Shown here: in pieces, positions 8,723 through 15,459 of the stretch | Position numbering within the stretch: the stretch's first letter is position 1 | Layout: every line of letters begins with the position of its first letter | Assembly: GCA_019918135.1 (NCBI GenBank) | Contig: WBZZ01000391.1 | Location: forward strand, 363,501-427,500 | DNA from: Paulinella micropora | Taxonomy: Eukaryota; Cercozoa; Imbricatea; Euglyphida; Paulinellidae | Length of the DNA: 64,000 bases | Direction of reading: 5' to 3' | The notes under the pieces: model-generated | Databases searched by the model: none | Told to the model about the DNA's origin: nothing | Seen by the model: the letters and a program-made list of their open reading frames with translations, nothing else | Made by a program: the position numbers and the translations under genes

Positions 8723-10282
8723 ATGGAAGAACAATACAAGCCGACCCCAACATATGACATTATAGCAATTAAAAGCGGATTAGGCACAGGCAAGACGACG
8801 GCAAACTCTAAGGCGATTACCGACCTTATTTTAAATTGTGGAGAAATAACAACTTTGATACGCGGGGCTAAATTGACACCAACGACCATTAAAAAATACG
8901 CGGGGGTAGAAAAATTAAAAAATAACCACTTGGCCAGCGAAATATTAGAAAAACATAAAAGGGACTACCCGACCGCGATATTAGAACTGTCAAAGAAAAA
9001 ACCCTTTAAATCAATCATAAGCAGTTATCGACGGACACTCGCGAGCGACTATAAAAACAAATACCCCTTAAATGTGGATTACAGAGACGAGCCAAAGGGG
9101 AAAATTAAAAAGAATAATCAAACCATTCAGGCCGATAGTTTCCACAGAATACCGATAAGCGGGGAGCCAATAAATAAATTAGTCATTGACGAGGCCGACC
9201 AATTCATAAAACACTTAACGAGCGACACTTTCAAGAAGTCCCGAAACAATAAGAATAATTGGGAGATGATTAAATACGTAATAGGCACGGCCGACCAAAT
9301 AATATTAATGTCTGGCACACTAAAAGCCGACGATATAGAATTTTTTCAAAACATAAGGCGGAAAATCTTCCGCGGGACAAAGACTTTATTTATTAACAAT
9401 GAGCCCCCGAGCAAGACAAAACGGCACACTCGTATTAAGGAGGGCAATATCGGCGAGGCTTACGAACAGATTATTAAATTAAGAAAGGAGGACAAAAAAA
9501 TACTAGTCCCCGCGAATATCGGCAAAAGACGGCTTAGAACATTGGCGAAAATGTTGAAGAGAGATGGGCACAAGGTGCTATTAATAACGGGCGAGACCAA
9601 CAAAACGGAGGAAGTCCGAGAAGCAATGGCCAACGACTACAAGAAATGGGCGGAATATGATATAGTCATTTATAGTCCAGCAATTACGGGAGGCCTCGAT
9701 TATTCATATAAAGGGATTTTTAATAATATTGTGGCCGTTGCTTGTAATAAAACTAATATGAGCGGGGATTTCTTCCAGATGTTGGGAAGAATACGGCACC
9801 CGATAGAAAACGACATATACTTATTTTATAAAAATTACAACATAGCGACCATAGAAAGTGAAACTCAATATTTAAGGCAATTGAGTGCGAGCCTTAACAT
9901 AATACATAAGCGGGAAGAAATAGCCCCTTTGGCAGATTGGACTTATAACCGATATGGGGCCGTGGATGTAGTGGCAAACGATTATATAAAATTGTTGGCT
10001 AAAAACAAAGTAGAACAGAACAAAGACGCGAGGCAATGGATACAGAATTTAATAAAGTATTTCATAATAGCCGACTATGAAATAAGCGACCTTGACACAC
10101 CAGACGCGAGCGAGCCGACAATAAAAGGGGCAAAAATAACAGAAGCAATAATTAAAAAAGAGGATGCGACCGCGGTATTTAATGCCCGAACCATTACAGA
10201 TAAGGAATACGAAAATTTGAAGAAAGAAACCGAGAAGGAATGGACACCCGCCGAAGAGTTGGAGTTTAAAAAAGCAAAATAA
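8723..10282 (+). CDS. SF2 helicase resembling herpesvirus UL9-type origin-binding protein
   Basis: A complete 519-residue protein. Walker A is GLGTGKTT (residues 19-26), Walker B is DEAD (156-159), motif III is SGT (197-199) and motif VI is QMLGRIRHP (starting at 352, with arginine fingers). The domain order and the GRIRHP motif fit SF2 helicases of the origin-of-replication-binding-protein group (herpesvirus UL9 and relatives). No separate DNA-binding domain is recognised in the acidic/basic C-terminal 100 residues. It probably opens the replication origin for the primase just upstream. The assignment to SF2 is firm; the UL9 relationship is likely but needs a profile search. Confidence 0.8.
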   Translation: MEEQYKPTPTYDIIAIKSGLGTGKTTANSKAITDLILNCGEITTLIRGAKLTPTTIKKYAGVEKLKNNHLASEILEKHKRDYPTAILELSKKKPFKSIISSYRRTLASDYKNKYPLNVDYRDEPKGKIKKNNQTIQADSFHRIPISGEPINKLVIDEADQFIKHLTSDTFKKSRNNKNNWEMIKYVIGTADQIILMSGTLKADDIEFFQNIRRKIFRGTKTLFINNEPPSKTKRHTRIKEGNIGEAYEQIIKLRKEDKKILVPANIGKRRLRTLAKMLKRDGHKVLLITGETNKTEEVREAMANDYKKWAEYDIVIYSPAITGGLDYSYKGIFNNIVAVACNKTNMSGDFFQMLGRIRHPIENDIYLFYKNYNIATIESETQYLRQLSASLNIIHKREEIAPLADWTYNRYGAVDVVANDYIKLLAKNKVEQNKDARQWIQNLIKYFIIADYEISDLDTPDASEPTIKGAKITEAIIKKEDATAVFNARTITDKEYENLKKETEKEWTPAEELEFKKAK

Positions 10283-10290
10283 AAAAGGAG

Positions 10291-10766
10291 ATGTTGAAGG
10301 ACAACACGGACGAACCGAAAAACGATTTATTCTATAAGATAATATTTGACGACGACAGACTGAGGCAGTATATATGGAATTATAGACCATATAATAAGGA
10401 TGTAGAAGACAAATTAAGCGAAGGATTAAAAGCGGTTGAACGGCAAGACAAAAAGCGAAACGAGAAGAACGGAACAAAAAGCAGGAATGGCTAGCAAAAG
10501 AAGAAGAATTAGTTTTATACACGACTGACACGAAGAAACAAAAAAAGATTATGAACCATATGAGCGACCCTTCAAACAAATCATTTCTTAGAGACACATT
10601 ATATTTTATTAATACCGCTATGAGAGCGGAATGGGGGGTTTCATTGACTGCGACCAATAAACATGCAACATATTACGAAATAAAACCGAATAAAACATTA
10701 GATATAATGTTTAAGAAAGAAGAAGAATTAAGGACAATTAACGGGTGGCCGTATTTAGGCGAATGA
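10291..10766 (+). CDS. Hypothetical acidic/basic protein, frame change near 10450-10490
   Basis: The ATG at 10291 is 8 nt after the helicase stop. The first frame ends at 10494 after 67 residues. A second frame, open from about 10460, continues with a Lys/Glu-rich stretch and a structured-looking C-terminal half to 10766. The change falls among A5 runs. One gene of about 155 residues with a frameshift or a homopolymer error is the simplest reading. No family is recognised. It may be co-transcribed with the helicase. Confidence 0.5.
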
Positions 10767-10780
10767 ATAAGTTTGTTAAT

Positions 10781-10916
10781 GTGGGGTATCTTTTTTTTTA
10801 TTATGTTTGATTATGTTTGGGGTATCTTTTTTTGGGGTATCTTTTTTTGGGGTATCTTTTTTTGGGGTATCTTTTTTTGGGGTATCTTTTTTTTGTTATG
10901 TTTGGGGTATCTTTTT
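10781..10916. repeat. Tandem repeat of a 17-18 bp GGGGTATC-T(n) unit
   Basis: About six adjacent copies of GGGGTATCTTTTTTT alternate with slightly degenerate copies. Read on either strand they give meaningless periodic peptides (FFGVS or KKRYP), so I treat the array as non-coding. The alternating G4 and T7-8 blocks could form unusual DNA structures. Confidence 0.85.
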
Positions 10917-11400
10917 TTTTAATGCGATAAAATGTTATCTTTTTATGTGGAGCAATCAAAATATAAAAATTCTTCTTACTATTAATTTTATTCAAGATTT
11001 TGAGGGGGTATCTTTTTTTAGGGCGGAAAATGAACGAATTAAGGGTTAAATATGCTTAGTATTTATTTAGGGGTATGTAGTCTTTTTTCTTATAAGAAGT
11101 AGAAAAAGATACCCCTTTTTAATGTAAGAAGAAAAAGGGGGAAATAATGCTTAGTGTGAATAAGGGGAAATAAAAGAGGGTCGGGGAAAAAGGGCTTAGT
11201 GTAAATAAGGGAAAACAACGGGGGCAGAATATTTAACCCCCTGCCTCCCACTTATACCCAATAATAGCCCCGCTTAATTTTACTCACTCCTTACCCCCTC
11301 TTAACTCCTTGCTTAACTCCTTACTCCTTGCTTAACTCCTTGCTTACTCACTCCTTACTTCTTGCTTACTCACTCCTTACTTCATTCATTGATAAAAAAG

Positions 11401-11450
11401 GCCCCGTTTTTTGCTCCTTTTGAATGAGACTATAAAAGAAAAATAAGATT
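11401..11450 (+). promoter_or_regulatory. TATA-box promoter element, copy 1
   Basis: The block GCCCC-T6-GCTCCTTTTGAATGAGAC followed by TATAAAAG (11431-11438) lies 50 bp upstream of the small gene at 11488. It is repeated almost exactly at 11898-11944, which argues for a conserved core promoter. Confidence 0.65.
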
Positions 11451-11487
11451 GAACAACTCCACTAAATAAAGCCCTTCATATACGGAC

Positions 11488-11685
11488 ATGCCAAAAGGAA
11501 AAATCGCTAAGCAACAGAGGAAATACCAGCGGGCTAATAGGAGTTTTTCCTCAGCAGTATCCCGCGGACACGACAAAGAACAACAAGCAACTCACCATAA
11601 GCAAAAAGTTAATTCTTTATTTAGTAAGCAGAAAATAAGCGAAGCTTTGGTAAGTGATATGGTTTATAAATCAAAGACGACTTAA
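11488..11685 (+). CDS. Small basic protein (65 aa)
   Basis: A 65-residue, highly basic, Gln/Ser/Lys-rich protein 50 bp downstream of a good TATA box. No motif is recognised. The promoter context makes it more credible than its length alone would. Confidence 0.5.
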   Translation: MPKGKIAKQQRKYQRANRSFSSAVSRGHDKEQQATHHKQKVNSLFSKQKISEALVSDMVYKSKTT

Positions 11686-11737
11686 TTTTTTATTTGCTTC
11701 ATTCTTTTAAAATCAGTTTCATTTATCATATAACAAT

Positions 11738-11845
11738 ATGCCGAAGCCGAAATTGACCGCCGAAGAAATGCTTATAGCTATCAATTCATACACCAACCCC
11801 CACTTAACGAGGCACATTAAACAACACTTAGCAAACCAACACTAA
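11738..11845 (+). CDS. Very small hypothetical protein (35 aa)
   Basis: A short frame from the ATG at 11738 to TAA at 11845, starting MPKPKLTAEEML. Its start resembles that of the previous gene (MPKGK). It is too short to judge by composition. Confidence 0.3.
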   Translation: MPKPKLTAEEMLIAINSYTNPHLTRHIKQHLANQH

Positions 11846-11897
11846 CTAGCCCGCTTAATTCTTGCTTACTTCTTGCTTTATTCATTGGTAAAAAAAG

Positions 11898-11944
11898 CCC
11901 CATTTTTTGCCCCTTTTGAATGAGACTATAAAAGAAAAGTAATC
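11898..11944 (+). promoter_or_regulatory. TATA-box promoter element, copy 2
   Basis: Near-identical to the element at 11401-11450, with TATAAAAG at 11927-11934. It now points into the Polinton left end 75 bp away. Before that insertion it would have faced the coiled-coil gene now at 33210, so it may be a promoter separated from its gene. Confidence 0.6.
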
Positions 11945-12003
11945 CCGCTTAACTCCTTGCTTCATTTGCTTGCTTAACTCCTTGCTTAACTCTCGCTTAA
12001 CAA

Positions 12004-12009
12004 ACCGAC
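12004..12009. repeat. Polinton target-site duplication, left copy (ACCGAC)
   Basis: ACCGAC immediately precedes the left terminal repeat and is repeated directly after the right terminal repeat at 32978-32983. Six bp is the known duplication length for Polinton integration. Confidence 0.93.
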
Positions 12010-12165
12010 AGTAGTATAGGGTGCCACTTCGGCACACTTTTTCAGTGCAGTTTCATCACAGAAACCACACTAAGAGCCGTTATTCAGTTTTTCGTCTATC
12101 TGTTTATAACAAATACAGAAAGACAAAAGAAAGAAAAACGGCTACCTGTAAATAATTATTATTAA
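12010..12165. repeat. Polinton left terminal inverted repeat
   Basis: It begins AGTAGTATAGGGTGCCACTT and pairs with 32820-32977 in reverse complement over about 156 bp with few mismatches. The first bases AG fit the usual Polinton terminus. It contains a GTGCC/GGCAC stem near the tip. Confidence 0.95.
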
Positions 12166-12166
12166 A

Positions 12167-12262
12167 TTACCTTTTTTGAAGTCTTCTCCAGTATTCTTGC
12201 CAACCACCTACCACACACAAGTGTGGTATAAGTAAATATCTTTGAATAAAAGTGGGCTTTAG
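12167..12262. repeat. Subterminal sequence shared with 61097-61190
   Basis: About 95 bp just inside the left terminal repeat match 61097-61190 with a few differences and one gap. Both copies contain the perfect stem TACCACAC-ACAA-GTGTGGTA. The sequence is absent from the right end of the Polinton. See the finding for interpretations. Confidence 0.8.
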
Positions 12263-12346
12263 CCCCTTCAATTTTTTGACAAAATTTTTCGTCGCACTAG
12301 TTTATACTCCTATGCGGTAAAGGAGTTAGTAGTAAAAACTACTATT

Positions 12347-12811
12347 TCAATTAATTCTACGTCTTTTATATTGTTCAAATTCTTCAATTACCTTATATGT
12401 TGTTTTTCCTCCTTCAATCATCTTTCTTGCTCTAATCTCATCATCAACACCCATTGGTTGATTTTCCGCACTTAACCAATTCTCAAATAATCGCAATTGT
12501 TTTTTCTTTTGTTCTTCTTCTCTCTTTTTTTCTCTTTTCATTTGTTCAATTTTCTCCTTTCTTTCTCTTTCTCCTATTCGTTTTGTCAGTATTTCGTCAA
12601 TTGCGTTTGCTTTATTTGCGCAGTCTATTTTTTGTTTTTCCAATTCAATTCTTTCTTTTTCATTCTCGTCAAGTCTGCTTTGAATTATTTCATCTCTTGT
12701 TTCATTTCTTATTTTAAGTCTATTTATTTCAAAGTAAGGTTTATCTTTTAATTTGTCAAACCATTGGTTTGTTTCTTCTCTTTCCGCATATTCTTCATCA
12801 CTATCACTCAT
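12347..12811 (-). CDS. Hypothetical charged coiled-coil protein
   Basis: A 154-residue protein dominated by Glu, Lys, Arg and Gln. Residues 45-115 form a long coiled coil, flanked by an acidic N-terminus (MSDSDEEY) and a basic C-terminus. It is the outermost gene on the left and reads toward the left terminal repeat. No family is recognised. Confidence 0.6.
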   Translation of the reverse strand: MSDSDEEYAEREETNQWFDKLKDKPYFEINRLKIRNETRDEIIQSRLDENEKERIELEKQKIDCANKANAIDEILTKRIGERERKEKIEQMKREKKREEEQKKKQLRLFENWLSAENQPMGVDDEIRARKMIEGGKTTYKVIEEFEQYKRRRIN

Positions 12812-13130
12812 GATTAGTATAAGATAGATTAGGAAACACCAAAAGTTGTCCAGTGTCAGAGTTGGCGTGAGCAGAAAAAATACCGCACCAAGTGGGCAAA
12901 GTTGGTGTTATCTCGTGTGCGGTGTAAAAAAATTTTTCGCTTTTCCTTTTTTATCTGCAATTCAAATTGTCAGCAGAAATCCAGTAATTCTATCAGTCAA
13001 AAATTGGAGCCAATTGTGTAGAAGAGTTTTTTTACCTTGTGCTTTTTTTGTCAGTCGGCAACTTTTTCAGAACTCCCAAAGTGGCCAAGAAAAAGAAGTC
13101 CAAACCCTTGCTGTTTTTGTGTGTTGCAGG

Positions 13131-13704
13131 ATGTCGGACAACGAGCCTGAAGACGAGCAACCAGATGAGCCTGAAGATAAGGTAATTCGTTTCTATCAAC
13201 TAATTTCATTTATGTTTATATGCAGCAGGCAGAGGAAAAAAAAGTCCCAGACCCCGCAGTTGAGGTAATCATTTCTTCTGTTGTTTGTTTCTTTTTGTTA
13301 TCTTGTTCGATTAGGAAGTAATTGAAGGGGTAAATAATGTAGCAATTCAGCCCCCTGATTGGAATGTACCAAGGGGTGGTCGTAAAAAAGGGGCCAAGAA
13401 AGGCGGGCGTCCTGTCGGCAGTCGTAATGTAGTCATCAGAATTAGCGAAGTCCATGTTGTAATCAACAGGGAGGCGGGTGTGGCGAATTGGTCAGACACT
13501 GCAAGGCCGAATTCTATTCCTGTAATTGTGTGGGGTTATCGAACTCCACCTACGGAAATTTCTAACCATGTAATTGTTTTGGTCGGCAATAATGGTGAGC
13601 CAGATTCATTCATTATGGTAAGGTCGTGGCCTAACGTGGCCGAAATTGTATCGCATTTCGGCAGGGCTGTTCGAACTACATACAGTGCTACTCAGGTTGT
13701 TTAA
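13131..13704 (+). CDS. AT-hook-like protein with two small spliceosomal introns
   Basis: Exons are 13131-13181, 13226-13264 and 13315-13704. Introns of 44 nt (13182-13225) and 50 nt (13265-13314) begin GTAAT and end GCAG or TTAG. All junctions are in phase 0 and the joined reading frame gives 159 residues. The N-terminus is acidic and Pro-rich. Exon 3 contains GRKKGAKKGGRPVGSRN, an AT-hook-like basic patch, then a compact domain that I do not recognise. The sequence just before the ATG ends TTGCAG, a possible acceptor of a leader intron. Splicing is inferred from sites and frame continuity, and transcript data would settle it. Confidence 0.75.
13182..13225 (+). other. 44-nt intron 1 of AT-hook gene
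   Basis: It has a GTAATT donor, an ATGCAG acceptor and a CAACTAAT branch-like site about 25 nt before the acceptor. Read through, the frame would change into a Phe/Ser-rich peptide and stop at 13268. Confidence 0.75.
13265..13314 (+). other. 50-nt intron 2 of AT-hook gene
   Basis: It has a GTAATC donor, a pyrimidine-rich body and a GATTAG acceptor. Its removal keeps phase 0. Confidence 0.75.
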
Positions 13705-13757
13705 TTAAATCAGTAATCCAAATATGTTACCTTTAGTTAATGTATCTTTTGTTTTCA

Positions 13758-14756
13758 TTAAAGGTCCAACTTTTCAACTTTCTTTTTAATTCTTGCACTG
13801 CTTCTTATGTTTTCCGGTTTTACATCCAACGATTTTAATAAATTAATATTTTTTTTCTCTTTAGTAATTTGTTTTACTTTATCCGATAATTGCTCTTTCG
13901 GTCCTTCTTCTTCATGGTGCTCTTCAAAATTAGTCTTTAATAATTCTGACGGTCGGACTAAGTCCTCTTCACTGAGTATAACTTTGAAGCCTTTCCGGCC
14001 CTTAACCTTGAATATAGTTTTACTGAATTGCTTGTCCCCTTTAGAAAAAATAGTTCTTTCTAATTCCTTTCTTACTCTTGTACCCTTAGGGAATTCATTA
14101 ATTAAAGGATTTCGGTATATTTCCTGAGTGTTCTTTTCGGTTCCTTCAAAAACATCAATCGGAACTGCTTTAATTGTTGTATGATATGTTTTATTATAAG
14201 CATAAACAACCTCATGAATAATAGGAACCCATTGAAAATTTTCATTAAATTCCCATATTAAGTTTAATTCATTTCGTATTGTTCTAATAAACCTATCAAT
14301 TATACCCATTGTTCTGTGATCGCCTACTTGGACAGTTCTATGTTCAATATTATTTTGTCTGAAATATTCACTGACTTGTCCCTTAAACTCACCTCCATTA
14401 TCTGAAGTAATTCTTTCAGAAATTTTTTTAGTAAATATTTTTTTTAACCCTTCTAAGACATAACCAGTTGTTTTATTTTTAATTGGTTCAATCCACCCAC
14501 GACGGCTATAGACATCTATAGCAACTAATCCAAAATTATAGTTAGCATTACCTTTCTTTGTCGCAACCTTTGACATATCCATTAAATCAATAAATACTTG
14601 ACTTAGTGGTTTTGCTTCTGGTGATGTTATTGTGTTCCATATCTTAGCGGGCTTTGATTGAAAATGTATCTCTGCCACTTCTTCAAGTTTTTCTTTTCTC
14701 TCAGTCTGCTCAGGAGTTTCTTGTTGTTGTTGCTGATTTGTGTGCTTATTATCCAT
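13758..14756 (-). CDS. INT: Retrovirus-like (rve) integrase of the Polinton
   Basis: A 332-residue protein of the DDE superfamily that inserts Polinton DNA and makes the 6-bp duplication. Visible core motifs are D57 (FIDLMDM), D119 (SDNGGEF) and D154 in GIIDRFIRT. At the position where most rve integrases have Glu (G-x-x-E-R) there is Asp, and the spacing is 34 rather than 35 residues. An SH3-like segment follows (about 225-270), then a basic tail. No N-terminal zinc HHCC domain is evident, nor a clear chromodomain. It reads leftwards in a pair with the gene at 14766-15287. Confidence 0.9.
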   Translation of the reverse strand: MDNKHTNQQQQQETPEQTERKEKLEEVAEIHFQSKPAKIWNTITSPEAKPLSQVFIDLMDMSKVATKKGNANYNFGLVAIDVYSRRGWIEPIKNKTTGYVLEGLKKIFTKKISERITSDNGGEFKGQVSEYFRQNNIEHRTVQVGDHRTMGIIDRFIRTIRNELNLIWEFNENFQWVPIIHEVVYAYNKTYHTTIKAVPIDVFEGTEKNTQEIYRNPLINEFPKGTRVRKELERTIFSKGDKQFSKTIFKVKGRKGFKVILSEEDLVRPSELLKTNFEEHHEEEGPKEQLSDKVKQITKEKKNINLLKSLDVKPENIRSSARIKKKVEKLDL

Positions 14757-14765
14757 GATATATTA

Positions 14766-15287
14766 TTAAAATTTTAAGAAACATTTTTCAATATCATTAT
14801 TTTTTTCTTTCTTAGCACCACCAGAAGATTGATTATACACTTTTACACTTACACTGCTTGACTTTTTACCCTTACTTTTCTTTACTGGTATTTCCTCCTC
14901 ACTTTCTTTACTTTCGCTTTCGTTATCATTAGGTTCAGGCTCAGGCACAGGCTTTTTGCTTACCTTCTTCTTTGCTTCCGCTTTCTTTCTTCTTATTTTC
15001 ATCTTAGCCATCTTTTCAGCAATGATATCTGTAAAATCACATTCTTCATCACTCTCACTGCTTTCTTCTGGCGTATCATCTTGGTCTTTTCCATTAATGA
15101 TATCATTAGCAACACCAATTTCCGCCATGCGGTTTATCTTTTCCTCCATCTCTTCATCATCGCCCACATAAGCCTTTCTACACTTCGCTAATTTCTCTTT
15201 CGCTATTTCAATCTTTTGTTGCTTTTTGCTCTTAATACTTTCCACTGCTTTACCCCAGTTCTTACGACTTGCTTCGGGAGACGGCAT
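14766..15287 (-). CDS. Highly charged protein, unknown
   Basis: A 173-residue protein with alternating acidic (Asp/Glu/Ser) and Lys-rich blocks and little predicted fold. It lies directly upstream of the integrase on the same strand with a 9-bp gap. It may be a core or DNA-condensing component, but this is only a guess from composition. Confidence 0.55.
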   Translation of the reverse strand: MPSPEASRKNWGKAVESIKSKKQQKIEIAKEKLAKCRKAYVGDDEEMEEKINRMAEIGVANDIINGKDQDDTPEESSESDEECDFTDIIAEKMAKMKIRRKKAEAKKKVSKKPVPEPEPNDNESESKESEEEIPVKKSKGKKSSSVSVKVYNQSSGGAKKEKNNDIEKCFLKF

Positions 15288-15368
15288 TTATACTAAGATT
15301 AATATATTTTAGTATTTTTAAAATTAAATATTTAATTGATATTTTATTCTGACTTCGTCATCATAAAA

Positions 15369-15391
15369 CATCGTCTCCGATTAATTTTTCT
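15369..15391 (+). promoter_or_regulatory. Late-gene-like motif, copy 1 (before fibre gene)
   Basis: CATCG, a short spacer, then CCGATTAATTTTT. The same motif occurs at 21688-21710 and 23490-23513, in each case shortly before a structural gene. I infer a viral promoter element. Confidence 0.6.
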
Positions 15392-15404
15392 TTAAATTTT
15401 TTCC

Positions 15405-15459
15405 GATGTTTTAGAATAAGCGAGAGTGCGACAGCACGAAGCGCAATTCTAAAATATCT
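15405..15459 (+). promoter_or_regulatory. Leader hairpin element, copy 1
   Basis: TTTAGAAT (15410-15417) and ATTCTAAA (15446-15453) flank AAGCGAGAGTGCGACAGCAC and GAAGCGCA, directly before the fibre ATG at 15460. A nearly identical element precedes the penton gene at 23528-23580. This copy has one extra T that puts a stop in the frame, so it is leader rather than coding sequence. Confidence 0.7.

Larger units (their letters stand above)
6713..10037. repeat. Right arm of long inverted repeat
   Basis: This is the mirror copy of 1-3325. The true arm probably extends rightwards past 10037, but its partner would be off the left edge. Reading frames are intact in both arms and differences are few, so the arms are recent or are kept alike by gene conversion. 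Confidence 0.95.
10767..11487. other. Non-coding G/T-rich region with repeats and a TATA promoter
   Basis: No gene is seen in these 721 bp. It begins with a tandem array of GGGGTATCTTTTTTT units and continues with scattered single units (for example 11004 and 11071, and inverted near 11106). G-rich segments follow, carrying GCTTAGT plus AATAAGGGG at about 11051, 11149 and 11191. CTCCTTGCTTA-type direct repeats cover 11285-11385, and a TATA element sits at 11431. It may be a control or origin region. Confidence 0.6.
1..12009. mobile_element. E1 element, left part (primase/helicase element with long inverted repeat)
   Basis: This AT-rich block is the left part of an element that continues at 32984-35860 once the Polinton is removed. 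It holds a duplicated primase/helicase/AT-hook cassette in inverted orientation, about ten small unknown genes and a promoter-rich non-coding stretch. The left end lies outside the window. The join is supported by identical 6-bp duplications on both sides of the Polinton and by the same CGCTTAAC-type repeats on both flanks (11940-12003 and 32993-33014). The gene set (primase, UL9-like helicase, telomere-resolvase-like protein) is replicative, with no capsid gene seen here, so it could be a plasmid-like element or part of a larger virus. Confidence 0.7.

Noticed and set aside
10781-10916. Possible CRISPR array
   Set aside because: Units are contiguous with no unique spacers, and the DNA is eukaryotic. 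The same applies to 49640-50950 and 58040-58245.
10801-11049. Open frames over the GGGGTATC repeat giving FFGVSFFGVS or KKRYPKKRYP peptides
   Set aside because: They are products of the tandem DNA repeat, open on both strands, with no conserved composition or start context.
12167-12262. Spliceosomal snRNA or spliced-leader gene in the shared 95-bp sequence
   Set aside because: I could not match it to U1, U2, U4, U5 or U6, and no clear Sm site and stem combination is seen.
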